Shown one piece after another: positions 23,276 to 31,799 of a stretch of 35,901 nt of DNA. The position numbers and the translations under genes were made by a program. Below the pieces are notes generated by a model. That model saw only the letters and a list, made by a program, of their open reading frames with translations. It was not told where the DNA came from and made no database searches. The stretch comes from Castellaniella sp. UBA6218 (lineage in GTDB: Bacteria > Pseudomonadota > Gammaproteobacteria > Burkholderiales > Burkholderiaceae_B), in NCBI GenBank assembly GCA_002421865.1, contig DISE01000093.1, positions 1 to 35,901 on the forward strand. The letters are read 5' to 3'. Each line of letters begins with the position of its first letter. Within the stretch, counting starts at the first letter, position 1.

Positions 23276-23758
23276 ATGCCCAGCTTTGACGTCGTCTCCG
23301 AAGTCGACAAGCACGAACTGACCAACGCCGTCGACCAGGCCAACCGCGAACTCGCCACCCGTTTCGATTTCAAGGGCACGGACGCGAGCTTCGAACTGGA
23401 AGGCTACGTTGTCACCCAGGTCGCCCCCAGCGCCTTCCAGCTCAAGCAGATGATCGACATCCTGCGCGGGCGCCTGTCGGCTCGCGGCATCGACGTGCGC
23501 TGCATGGACGTGGCCGAGCCGCTGGAAAATCTGGGCGGCGCCCGCCAGAAGATCACCATCCGCCAGGGTATCGAACAGGCCGTGGCGAAAAAACTCATCG
23601 CCGCCGTGAAACAGGCCAAGATCAAGGTCGAGACCCAGATCAACGGCGACAAGCTGCGCGTGTCCGGCAAGAAGCGCGACGATCTGCAGGAGGTCATCGC
23701 CCTGCTGCGCAAGACGGACGTGGAACTGCCGCTGCAGTTCCAGAACTTCCGCGACTGA
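23276..23758 (+). CDS. yajQ: YajQ family nucleotide-binding protein
   Basis: The 160-residue protein matches the YajQ family closely: MPSFDVVSEVDKHELTNAVDQ, ELATRFDFKGTDASFEL, MDIL-type LKQMIDILRGRL, and a C-terminal VSGKKRDDLQEVIALLR with ending LQFQNFRD. Members bind nucleotides, and the Xanthomonas and Pseudomonas proteins are reported c-di-GMP effectors that influence transcription. That is notable here because four GGDEF proteins share the window. CAGGAG lies ten bases before the ATG at 23276. It follows azlD by 46 bases on the same strand and may be co-transcribed. Confidence 0.95.
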   Translation: MPSFDVVSEVDKHELTNAVDQANRELATRFDFKGTDASFELEGYVVTQVAPSAFQLKQMIDILRGRLSARGIDVRCMDVAEPLENLGGARQKITIRQGIEQAVAKKLIAAVKQAKIKVETQINGDKLRVSGKKRDDLQEVIALLRKTDVELPLQFQNFRD

Positions 23759-23828
23759 CGCGCCCGACGTCCCCGGACGGATGGCCGGTCCCCGGGCGAC
23801 CGATGAGGCTTTCACTGCCGTCCATGTA

Positions 23829-23876
23829 TTGTGCGATCTGCACAGATGGACCATAATATGTGCATGTTGAACATGC
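23829..23876 (+). promoter_or_regulatory. Promoter and operator of the RES/Xre toxin-antitoxin module
   Basis: TTGTGC (23829-23834), a 17-base spacer and CATAAT (23852-23857) form a promoter. GCATGTT-G-AACATGC (23862-23876) is a perfect 7+1+7 palindrome that covers the predicted start near 23864. GTGC-GATCT-GCAC overlaps the -35. A palindrome on the transcription start is where an antitoxin autorepressor would be expected to bind. Confidence 0.65.
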
Positions 23877-23889
23877 CCGGAAAACCATC

Positions 23890-24261
23890 GTGACCGCCCT
23901 CCGGAACACCGCGCCCGCGCCGGACGCCGTACTGGCCAAGGCCGTCCTCCGGGCCGCCGAACAGCTCGGCCTGCGTCAGGCGGGTCTGGCGGACGTCCTG
24001 GGCATGCACCGCACCGCCGTCAGCCGGATGAAGACCACGCAATCGCTGGACCCCTCCTCCAAACAGGGCGAACTGGCCCTGCTGCTGGTGCGCCTGGCAC
24101 GCGCCCTGTACGCGCTCACGGGCGGCGACGTCGAATGGATGCGGCATTTCATGCGCGCCCCGAACCGTGTCACGGGCGGCGTCCCGGCCGAACAGATCGC
24201 CACGATCCAGGGCCTGATGACGGTCCTGCGCTTCGTGGACGCGATGCGGGGCAAGATTTGA
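23890..24261 (+). CDS. Xre/MbcA/ParS-type antitoxin
   Basis: The protein is 123 residues from the GTG at 23890. An N-terminal helix-turn-helix (AAEQLGLRQAGLADVLGMHRTAVSRM) is followed by a C-terminal antitoxin domain (GELALLLVRLARALYALTGG, WMRHFMRAPNRVTGGVPAEQI) as in the Xre/MbcA/ParS C-terminal family (DUF2384). It should bind and block the RES toxin next to it and repress its own promoter. A GTG ten codons earlier (23860) is also in frame. It lies upstream of the predicted transcription start, so 23890, with GGAAAA before it, is preferred. It overlaps the toxin by four bases. Confidence 0.85.
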   Translation: MTALRNTAPAPDAVLAKAVLRAAEQLGLRQAGLADVLGMHRTAVSRMKTTQSLDPSSKQGELALLLVRLARALYALTGGDVEWMRHFMRAPNRVTGGVPAEQIATIQGLMTVLRFVDAMRGKI

Positions 24262-25049
24262 CCGCGCACAGGAGCGACGTCGGCCCGGAGACCGGACCCG
24301 GCGACCTGTGGCGGGATTGCGAAGGTGGGCGCGGCATCGTCCCCATCCAGGGGCTGCTGCACCGCCTGGTCGAAAGCCAGGAGCACGTCGCCACCCTGGG
24401 ATACGTGGACACGCTGGAAGAACAGGCCGTCCTGGAGGCTCTGCTCGATGGGGTCAAACCGCCCTGGCCCGCCGGCGGCGAACGCCTGCATTACCTGCTG
24501 CGCACGCCGTTCCGCTACCCGCCGCTGCCCTGGGGATCGCGCTTCGGGCGGTCCCACGAGCCCAGCCTGCTGTACGGCGGCCGCGATCTCGGCGCAACGC
24601 TGGCCGAATCCGCCTATTACCGCTTCGTGTTCTGGTGGTCCATGGACGCCCCCCCGGCGGGGGACGCCATCCAGAGCCAGCACACCCTGTTTTCCGCCGG
24701 CTACCGCACGGATCGCGGCCTGCGGCTGCAAGATCCGCCTTTCGACGCCCACCGGGCCGAACTGACCGATCCCGCACGCTACCGGGCGACCCAGGCGCTG
24801 GGGACCGGCATGCGCGCGGCGGGCGTCGAGGCCTTCGAATACCCTTCGGCGCGCGACCCGGCTCAAGGACTGTGCGTCGGCCTGTTCACGCCGCGGGCGC
24901 TGGCCGGGAAAACCCCCCGGGACATGCGCCCCTGGCTATGCCAGCTGAGCGCCCGCGAAGTCGCGTTCAAGCCGGTCGGCGACCGCGCCGTCCACAGTTA
25001 CCCGCTCGACGCGTTCCTGGTGGATGGCCGGCTGCCCATGCCCGCCTGA
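24258..25049 (+). CDS. RES domain toxin (NAD+-degrading family)
   Basis: The protein is 263 residues if it starts at the TTG overlapping the antitoxin stop (TTGA). RES toxins such as MbcT and Res break down cellular NAD+ when not bound by their antitoxin. Visible family parts are DTLEEQAVLEALL, LHYLLRTPFRYPPLPWGSRFG, LLYGGRDLGATLAESAYYRF and the late CVGLFTPRAL. The conserved Arg in GSRFG, Tyr in LLYGG and Glu in LAESAYYR are the residues expected in the active pocket. No better start codon is seen before the conserved region, so tight translational coupling through a rare TTG is likely. The gene looks intact. Confidence 0.87.
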   Translation: MTAHRSDVGPETGPGDLWRDCEGGRGIVPIQGLLHRLVESQEHVATLGYVDTLEEQAVLEALLDGVKPPWPAGGERLHYLLRTPFRYPPLPWGSRFGRSHEPSLLYGGRDLGATLAESAYYRFVFWWSMDAPPAGDAIQSQHTLFSAGYRTDRGLRLQDPPFDAHRAELTDPARYRATQALGTGMRAAGVEAFEYPSARDPAQGLCVGLFTPRALAGKTPRDMRPWLCQLSAREVAFKPVGDRAVHSYPLDAFLVDGRLPMPA

Positions 25050-25067
25050 TGCGGGCCTGTGCGGCTA

Positions 25068-25682
25068 TCAGGCAGCCAGGGCCAGAATGGCTTCCTGGGC
25101 CTGGGCCAGACCGCGTTCGCGGCTTTCGGGGCCCATGTCCATGCCTTCCGCACGCACCACGCGGATGTCGGTCACACCCATGAAGCCGAAGATCGTCTTC
25201 AGGTAGCTTTCCTGGTGTTCCATGGCGTTGCCGGCGTCGCTGGTGGAATACACGCCGCCGCGGCTGAGCGCCAGGATCACGGTCTTGCCGCCGAGCAGAC
25301 CGACCGGGCCGCTCTCGGTGTACTTGAAGGTGCGGCCCGCCTGGGCCACGCGGTCCAGCCAGGCCTTCAACTGGGCCGGGACGGTGAAGTTGTACAGCGG
25401 CGAACCGATCACCACGACGTCGGCGGCGATCAACTGGGCGACCAGCGCCTCGGACAGCTCGTTTTCACGGCGCTGGATGTCGGTCAGGGCCTCGTCCGAC
25501 GGCGGCAGCCGGAAGCCCAGCGCGTCCAGCGACAGGGGGGCGGGCGCCTGCAAGGCCAGGTCCAGATATTCCACTTCCAGGCCGGGGTTCGCGGCTTTCT
25601 GCCGCTCGACGATCTTGCGCGTCAGGCCGCGCGTGACGGAATTCTGGCCGGAGATGCTGGAATCGATGTGCAGCAGTTTCAT
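25068..25682 (-). CDS. azoR: FMN-dependent NADH-azoreductase / quinone reductase
   Basis: The 204-residue flavodoxin-fold enzyme reduces quinones and azo compounds with NADH. The start MKLLHIDSSISGQNSVTRGLT, the FMN loop VIGSPLYNFTVPAQLKAWLD and the second loop ALSRGGVYS match AzoR; the length fits the usual 200 residues. The ATG at 25682 is chosen over an upstream in-frame ATG (25730) because the family begins here. It is divergent from a LysR regulator, a common arrangement in which the regulator senses electrophiles or quinones. It converges on the RES toxin gene with an 18-base gap. Confidence 0.95.
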   Translation of the reverse strand: MKLLHIDSSISGQNSVTRGLTRKIVERQKAANPGLEVEYLDLALQAPAPLSLDALGFRLPPSDEALTDIQRRENELSEALVAQLIAADVVVIGSPLYNFTVPAQLKAWLDRVAQAGRTFKYTESGPVGLLGGKTVILALSRGGVYSTSDAGNAMEHQESYLKTIFGFMGVTDIRVVRAEGMDMGPESRERGLAQAQEAILALAA

Positions 25683-25765
25683 GATGGGTCCCGTTCGGAT
25701 GACAGAGTGGTGAAGGACGTCATTCTCCATTACCCGAATCCTATTGATAAGACGCTATAAAAAGC

Positions 25766-25794
25766 ATAGATTGTTCTATTTTTGAATCGAATAG
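25766..25794. promoter_or_regulatory. Probable LysR-type operator between azoR and its regulator
   Basis: ATAGA-TTGT-TCTAT (25766-25779) is a perfect inverted repeat. It overlaps CTATT-N9-AATAG (25776-25794), which contains a T-N11-A core (25779/25791), the usual LysR-type pattern. The pair occupies an AT-rich island directly before the regulator ATG. Regulation of both azoR and the regulator gene is inferred. Confidence 0.55.
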
Positions 25795-25797
25795 ACC

Positions 25798-26781
25798 ATG
25801 CATGACCTGAACGACATGCGCTATTTCGCCGAAGTCGTGGACCACGGCAGCTTCTCGGGCGCGGCCCGGGCACTGGAGCTGCCGACCTCGCGGCTGTCGC
25901 GGCGGATCGCCCGGCTGGAGGCCGAGCTGGGTGTGCGGCTCCTGAACCGCACCACCCGCAAACTGTCCCTGACGGCGGCCGGTGAGCAATACCACCGCCA
26001 TTGCGTCGCCGTGCGCGACCAGGCCGACCAGGCCCAGGACGAACTCGCCCGGATCCTGACCGAGCCGCGCGGTCCTCTGCGCGTGTCCTGCCCCGTGACC
26101 CTGGCCCAGGCCACCATCGGCCCCCTGATTCCCGATTATCTGGCGCGCCACCCCAAGGTGCGCCTCGAAATGCAGGTCAGCAACCGCGTGGTCGACCTGG
26201 CCGAGGAAGGCGTGGACGTCGCCCTGCGGGTCCGCCCGACCCTGGACGACAGCGGCAGCGCAATCATCAAACGGCTCGGCCTGAGCCACGGCCTGCTGGT
26301 CGCCAGCCCCGCGCTGCTGCGGCGCCATGGCCGTCCGGAGCAACCCGCCGACCTGGAGCGCTTCGACGCGGTGGGCATGTCGGCGACGGGCGGCAAGGTG
26401 CGCCTCAGACTGCTCGGTCCGCAGAGCGCGCGGTACGAAGCCGCCTGCCGCCCCGCGTGCGTCGCCGACGACCTGATGACGCTGCGCTTCGCCATCCTGG
26501 GCGGGGTGGGCGTCGGCATGCTGCCCGACTACATGTGCCACGAGGACATCACTCAGGGGCGGCTTGAGCGCATCCTGCCCGACTGGTCGCTGGTGTCCGG
26601 AATCGTGCACGCAGCTTACCTGTCGCGGCGCGGCATGTCGCCGGCGCTGCGCTCTTTCCTGGATTTCCTGGGCGAAAAACTGGCACGGGATCCCGACGGC
26701 GATCTGGTGGGGGTGTCGCCGCTGCAACCAGCCAGTGAAGCGCCAGCCCCGTCTGCGGCCAAACACTCGGGGACGGACTGA
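25798..26781 (+). CDS. LysR family transcriptional regulator
   Basis: The 327-residue protein starts MHDLNDMRYFAEVVDHGSFS and has the LysR helix-turn-helix (SGAARALELPTSRLSRRIARLEAELGVRLLNRTTRKLSLT) in the first 65 residues. A periplasmic-binding-protein-like effector domain follows, with RGPLRVSCPVTLAQATIGPL and GGVGVGMLPDYMC. The subgroup resembles regulators divergent from quinone reductase or azoreductase genes. The ATG at 25798 has no visible Shine-Dalgarno, as the operator region abuts it. A 30-residue C-terminal tail beyond the core (LVGVSPLQPASEAPAPSAAK) is low-complexity and probably disordered. Confidence 0.92.
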   Translation: MHDLNDMRYFAEVVDHGSFSGAARALELPTSRLSRRIARLEAELGVRLLNRTTRKLSLTAAGEQYHRHCVAVRDQADQAQDELARILTEPRGPLRVSCPVTLAQATIGPLIPDYLARHPKVRLEMQVSNRVVDLAEEGVDVALRVRPTLDDSGSAIIKRLGLSHGLLVASPALLRRHGRPEQPADLERFDAVGMSATGGKVRLRLLGPQSARYEAACRPACVADDLMTLRFAILGGVGVGMLPDYMCHEDITQGRLERILPDWSLVSGIVHAAYLSRRGMSPALRSFLDFLGEKLARDPDGDLVGVSPLQPASEAPAPSAAKHSGTD

Positions 26782-26864
26782 TCTGGCGTTCTCCCCGCCC
26801 AGTGGTTTATCCTGCCTTATTGACCGGATGCCATCCCGGCCCCGGTCGCGCCAGGAGCCTGCCG

Positions 26865-27215
26865 ATGCCCTTCCAAGGAAGCTGCCACTGCGGCGCCGTC
26901 CGATTCACCATCGACGCCGCCCTCCCCACCCAGGCCATCGAATGCAACTGCTCGCATTGCCGCATCAAGGGCATGCTGCTGGCGTTCTTCCCCGTCGATC
27001 AGTTCCATCTGGACCAGGGCGAGGACGCATTGCAGTCCTACCGCTTCAACACGCACAAGATCGAGCACCAGTTCTGCCGGACCTGCGGCACCCAACCCAT
27101 GGCGCTGGGCGCCCTGCCCGACGGGACCCTGTCTCGCGGCATCAACCTGCGCTGCGTCCCCGAGATCGATCCGGACACCCTGAAGCGCATCCCCCACGAC
27201 GGCGCCAGCCGCTGA
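26865..27215 (+). CDS. GFA (CENP-V/GFA domain) zinc protein
   Basis: The 116-residue protein shows the GFA pattern of zinc-binding cysteines: GSCHCGAVRF at the start, CNCSHCRIKG in the middle and FCRTCGTQPM later. Family members include glutathione-dependent formaldehyde-activating enzymes, but most homologues have no proven reaction. The ATG at 26865 follows CCAGGAG; the frame is open upstream to 26802 without family resemblance. It lies 83 bases after the LysR gene on the same strand and ends 16 bases from the convergent SbcC-like gene. Confidence 0.88.
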   Translation: MPFQGSCHCGAVRFTIDAALPTQAIECNCSHCRIKGMLLAFFPVDQFHLDQGEDALQSYRFNTHKIEHQFCRTCGTQPMALGALPDGTLSRGINLRCVPEIDPDTLKRIPHDGASR

Positions 27216-27231
27216 CCCGGCACGAACCGGC

Positions 27232-29934
27232 CTAGGCCGCCCCCAGCATTCCCATCTCCACGACCCTCGCGCCCAGGTCGCGCCAGCGCTCGGGGTGGCA
27301 GGTGAACAGCAGGATCTGGTGGCGCTGCGCCGCATCGAACAGGATGCGCTTCATGCCGTCCAGGCGCGCGTGGTCGCTATGCACCAGGGCGTCGTCCAGG
27401 ATAATGAGCGTGGGCCGGCCCGCCTCGCGCAGCAGATCGGCGTAGGCCAGGCGGCTGATCAGGCCCATCTGCTCGCGCGCGCCGAAACTCAGGGCATCCA
27501 CCGCCTCGTGCACCGCGCCGGCCGCCCCCGTGCGGACCAGCCGCTCCGGCAGCAGGTCCCCGTCCACGTCCAGCCGCGCCTGCGGAAACAGCAGGTGCAG
27601 ATAATGGTTCAGATGACGTTGCAGGGGCGCCTGGATGTGGCGGGTCAGCGCCTGGCGGCCGGCTCTCAATAATTCCAGCAGCAAGTCCAGGGCTTCGGCC
27701 CGGCGCCGCAGTTCGTCGCGGCGCCGGGCGATGAATTCCGCCTCGCGGGCCAGGTCGGCGCGCTGTTCCTCCAGGCCGTGCGCACCCAGCGCTTCCAGCC
27801 CGCTTTGCACCCGGATGGCTTCCTCGCGGCGTTCCTTGGCGGCCTGCTCCATCTGGGCGGCGGTACGAGAGAACCGCTGCACGTCCTGCTCCAGAATCTC
27901 CGGACGGGCCTCGGCGATCCGCGCGTCCAGCGCGTCCAGCGATTGCCGTACAGCCAGTTCCTGCGCCTGCAGCGCCGCCAGGCGGGCGATGAGTTCCCGC
28001 TCCTGCCGCTGACGCTCCGGCGCCTGGACCGCGTCCCGGAGCCGCTGCCATTCAGCCGCGGCCGTGCGGCCGGCCTGTTCCGCCAGGCCCAGCGTCTGTG
28101 CATGCCGGGCTGCCTGACGTTCGGCAGCCTGCAACCTTTCGCGCACGGCGGCCAGTTCGCGTTCGGCCCGGGCCTCATCGAGAGGGCCTGCGGCATCCTC
28201 GGTGATGGCCTGCGCAGGGCTGATTTGAGCCGCGCCTGCCCCGGAATCCGTATCGACCGGATCCTGCGGCAGCGCCGCCAGCGATTCGGACCGGGTCCGC
28301 AGTTCTTGCTCGACCAGCGCCAGCCGGTTCGACACGGCATCCACGCCCTGCGGCGCCAGTCCGCCCAGGCGGGTTTCATGCAGTTCGATCTCTTGCCGCA
28401 GGGTGCGGGCCTGTTCGACCCGATCTTCGGCCTGCCGCAAGTCCGCCGCCCCCAGGCCGGCCAGCAGCGCATCAAACCGGGCACGCGTTTCCTGGCGGCG
28501 ACGAGCCAGATCGGCCAGATCCTCGCCTCCGGGCCGGATGTGCAGGCGGCCGATGCCCGGCACGTCCAGTGCGACGGGTTCCAGCAGCAGGCGTTCGCCC
28601 CGGCCCGACAGGGGCTCGTCCCCCGCCAGGACATGCTGCTGCGGCAGCAGATCGTAGGCCAGCCGTGTGGCGGCGGACTGCCGGACTGCATCGAGTTCGG
28701 CGAGCGCCCGATCCAGCGACCGCAATTGCTTCAATGCCGCCTCGTCCAGCCGGATGCCCTGCAAACGGGCGTGCAAGGCCTGGACGCGCGCCTGCAAAGT
28801 TTGCGCCTGTTCCAGGTCGGCCGCCAACCGGGCCTGTTCGGCCGTCAACCGGCGCAGATCGGCCGCCAGCACGGCGCGCTTGGCTTGCCGGCGCGCCATC
28901 GTCAGACGGTCCTCGGCCATCCGGTAGGCCGCCTGCGCCTGCTCGACCTGCGCGTCGATCCGCGGCCGGTCGGCCTGCAATTCGGCGACCTGAAGCCCGG
29001 TCGCGTCACGATCCCGGGCACGCTGCTCCAGGTCCTGGTGCTGGCGGGCATAGGCCGCCTGCTGATCCCTGCCGTGCTGCAAACTGGCGATGCAATGCTC
29101 AAGATCCTGCGCCTCGCGCGCCCTGGCCTGTCGCCAACCCTGGACCTCGGTCAGTCTCGCCTGGGCGTCCACGGCCCGCCGGCGGTAGGCTTCCCAGGGC
29201 CGGCCCTCGTCCTCGGCTTGCAAGCGGCGCAGTTCGGCCAGCCGGTCCACCTGCTGACGATACGCGGCGATGTCCCGATCGAGCTCCGTCAGGCGCGCCC
29301 CGGCGTCCTCGTGCTGCCGCAGGACCTCGGCGTATTCCCCGGTGGGGCGCCCCGTGGACGTCAGCAGCTTGGCGCGTTCGGTCTCGACCCGGGCGATCAG
29401 CGCATCCCCCGCGCTGCTGGCGATGTCGCTCAAGTGCCCGCCCAAGGCGGATTTCAGATAATTGCCGGCGTAGGCCACCGGACCTCGCAATTCCTGGCCC
29501 TCGCCCTGCTCGATCCACAGCAGGCCGGGCACGCCCCAGTGCGGCGCCTTGCTCGGCCCCTTGCCGGGGAATTGATAGCCTAGCCATTCCGCCAGTTTTT
29601 CCTCGGCCTCGTCGCCGTTGAAACGCCGGGCGCCGATTTCCAGGTCGCAGCGTTTCTGTTTCAGAAACCGTTTGCTGAGTTTCCAGCGCACGCCCTGCCA
29701 TTCGAATTCCAGCTCCACGCTGGGCGCGGCGGACGTATCGCCCCAGGGCTGCAGGTCTGCTGCGCCATTGGACTTGAAGCGCTCGAAGAACGCCGCGCGG
29801 ATCGCCCGCACCAGCGTGCTCTTGCCGGATTCATTGGGGCCGGCGAACAGATTGATGCCGGGTTCCAGATCGCGGATTTCCACTGGTTCGCGGAAACGCC
29901 GCAGCTGTTCGACCCGCAGGCGCAAGAGTCTCAT
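27232..29934 (-). CDS. SbcC/YhaN-like AAA ATPase for DNA repair
   Basis: The 900-residue protein is an SMC/Rad50-like ATPase. It has Walker A GPNESGKST (residues 32-40), long alanine/glutamine/arginine-rich coiled coils, and near the C-terminus the signature LSFGAREQMGLISRLAYADLL and Walker B PTLIILDDALVHSD. It should work with the nuclease-like partner encoded just upstream, which overlaps it by four bases (ATGA). I find no CxxC zinc hook in the coiled-coil region, which sets it apart from Rad50 and SbcC and groups it with YhaN-type proteins. DNA end processing or repair is the likely job, but the substrate is unknown. Confidence 0.85.
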   Translation of the reverse strand: MRLLRLRVEQLRRFREPVEIRDLEPGINLFAGPNESGKSTLVRAIRAAFFERFKSNGAADLQPWGDTSAAPSVELEFEWQGVRWKLSKRFLKQKRCDLEIGARRFNGDEAEEKLAEWLGYQFPGKGPSKAPHWGVPGLLWIEQGEGQELRGPVAYAGNYLKSALGGHLSDIASSAGDALIARVETERAKLLTSTGRPTGEYAEVLRQHEDAGARLTELDRDIAAYRQQVDRLAELRRLQAEDEGRPWEAYRRRAVDAQARLTEVQGWRQARAREAQDLEHCIASLQHGRDQQAAYARQHQDLEQRARDRDATGLQVAELQADRPRIDAQVEQAQAAYRMAEDRLTMARRQAKRAVLAADLRRLTAEQARLAADLEQAQTLQARVQALHARLQGIRLDEAALKQLRSLDRALAELDAVRQSAATRLAYDLLPQQHVLAGDEPLSGRGERLLLEPVALDVPGIGRLHIRPGGEDLADLARRRQETRARFDALLAGLGAADLRQAEDRVEQARTLRQEIELHETRLGGLAPQGVDAVSNRLALVEQELRTRSESLAALPQDPVDTDSGAGAAQISPAQAITEDAAGPLDEARAERELAAVRERLQAAERQAARHAQTLGLAEQAGRTAAAEWQRLRDAVQAPERQRQERELIARLAALQAQELAVRQSLDALDARIAEARPEILEQDVQRFSRTAAQMEQAAKERREEAIRVQSGLEALGAHGLEEQRADLAREAEFIARRRDELRRRAEALDLLLELLRAGRQALTRHIQAPLQRHLNHYLHLLFPQARLDVDGDLLPERLVRTGAAGAVHEAVDALSFGAREQMGLISRLAYADLLREAGRPTLIILDDALVHSDHARLDGMKRILFDAAQRHQILLFTCHPERWRDLGARVVEMGMLGAA

Positions 29935-31055
29935 GACGCCTCTCCCGCGTCCTGGCTCAGCAGGCCGGCCAGGATCGCCAGCGCCTCGCGCGCCGTGTCC
30001 GCGTCCTCGGCGGCCGCATCCTGCCGCTGGCGCAGTTGCGCGATCACCTCGCCCACGTAGCCGTCGGCCCGCAAGGCGGCCATGTCCTCGTCGGTGGGCT
30101 CCAGCCGCAGACCCGCCCGATGGACCTGCAGGCTGCGGCAGCGCCCCTGGGCCACGGACAGCGCCTGGTCCAGGCGCCTCGCACCCGCCAGGTCGAGGGC
30201 GCCGCTCAGCGTCAGGTCCAGCACGGTCTCGGGGGGCAGGCCGTCCAGGCGTCCGACGAGCAGGTCCAGGTCGGACGCGACCGACAGGATTTCGTCCCAG
30301 GCCAGCCAGCGGTACTGGCCGATCTCCAGGGATTCCACCGCCGGCGCCAGGCCAGGGCCCGGTACGTCCACCCGCACGATCCGGCCCGAGCCGTTGTCGC
30401 GGAAGCGTTCCGGCTCCGGCGTGCCGCTGTACACGGTGCGCTCGTCCACCTGCTTGAAGCCATGCCAGTCGCCCAGCGCCAGATAATCCAGCCGCGCGCG
30501 CGCCGCCCGGTCGGCGGCGATCGGATTAGGGGAATCGATGTCCTCGGCCAGGAGGCCCTGGACGCTGCCGTGCGCCAGACCGATGCGCGCCAGGCCATCG
30601 GCCGTTTCCGCCGCGTCGAACCACTCGGTCAGGTCGCCGTGCGTCTGGCGCTGGGTCAGGGGCGCGGCCAGCACCGCGAACCCCAGTTCTGGGAACGCAT
30701 GCACGCCCGGCTCCAGCAGCAAGTGCGCGTGGGGCGGCACCGCGCCCAGCCGCTGCGCGCGGGTCCAGACGCTTTCGGCCAGAGCGGCGTCGTGGTTGCC
30801 GGGAATCAGGATCCAGGGGCCTTCGTAACCGCGCAGCGCATTGAACAGGCGCCGGATGGTGCGGTCGGACACCGTCTGGGCATCGAACACGTCGCCCGCC
30901 ACCAGGACGGCGTCGATCCGGTCGCGCGCGGCCAGCGCGGCGATGCGCTCGACCACGACGTAGCGGGCCTCGGCCAGGACCGTGGCGTCCTCGGGAGCGA
31001 AACGGCCGTACTGGCGGCCGATCTGCCAATCGGCGGTGTGCAGGAATCTGGGCAT
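29931..31055 (-). CDS. SbcD/YhaO-like metallophosphoesterase (DNA repair exonuclease family)
   Basis: The 374-residue protein has the Mre11/SbcD fold: HTADWQIG (residues 6-13), GDVFD (54-58), GNHD (86-89), AHGS (His162) and GDWHG (195-199). Two metal-ligand positions differ from classical SbcD: the DxH of motif I is Asp9-Trp-Gln11, and GHxH of the last motif is Gly-Asp196-Trp-His198. Gln and Asp could still bind metal, so activity may be altered rather than lost. The C-terminal part probably forms the partner-binding and capping region. It is translationally coupled to the SbcC-like ATPase gene. The ATG at 31055 gives the expected family start MPRFLHTADW. Confidence 0.87.
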   Translation of the reverse strand: MPRFLHTADWQIGRQYGRFAPEDATVLAEARYVVVERIAALAARDRIDAVLVAGDVFDAQTVSDRTIRRLFNALRGYEGPWILIPGNHDAALAESVWTRAQRLGAVPPHAHLLLEPGVHAFPELGFAVLAAPLTQRQTHGDLTEWFDAAETADGLARIGLAHGSVQGLLAEDIDSPNPIAADRAARARLDYLALGDWHGFKQVDERTVYSGTPEPERFRDNGSGRIVRVDVPGPGLAPAVESLEIGQYRWLAWDEILSVASDLDLLVGRLDGLPPETVLDLTLSGALDLAGARRLDQALSVAQGRCRSLQVHRAGLRLEPTDEDMAALRADGYVGEVIAQLRQRQDAAAEDADTAREALAILAGLLSQDAGEAS

Positions 31056-31161
31056 GGCCGGGATATTGACACCGACCCCGGCCCGGAGTCAAAGCGCGGA
31101 CGACCCACGCGTGTCCGGATTGCCCGGACCGCGCAGGACCGGCGGCGGTCCGGTCCGCCGT

Positions 31162-31587
<426 letters not shown>

Positions 31588-31615
31588 GGGAACTCCATAA
31601 GAGGGAGGGGATATC

Positions 31616-31630
31616 CAGATGATATATCTG
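31616..31630. promoter_or_regulatory. Inverted repeat in the VOC/permease divergent region
   Basis: CAGAT-GATAT-ATCTG forms a perfect 15-base inverted repeat in an AT-rich patch 29 bases upstream of the VOC start. It may be an operator. The rest of the 212-base gap between the two divergent genes shows nothing else I can name. Confidence 0.35.
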
Positions 31631-31799
31631 AAATGATTGTAGGGGCGGCCGCGAAACCGCGCCATCCCCGCCCGCGCCGGCGATCGGTCCGCCTCCCCGG
31701 ATGGGGACGGGTTTATGATTCCGGCTTTATGCAATCCCCCAATCCCATGAACCGCGCTTCCACCCCGCTCGTCCGCCCGGTCTCCGCACGGAGGCCGCG

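Noticed and set aside
25037..25055. CCCGC-CTGAT-GCGGG hairpin at the end of the RES toxin gene as terminator
   Set aside because: Five-bp stem, partly inside the coding region and no T-tract; not strong enough to call.
27778..29583. A 601-codon plus-strand frame opposite the SbcC-like ATPase
   Set aside because: No motif and typical shadow composition; the opposite strand encodes complete Walker and signature motifs.
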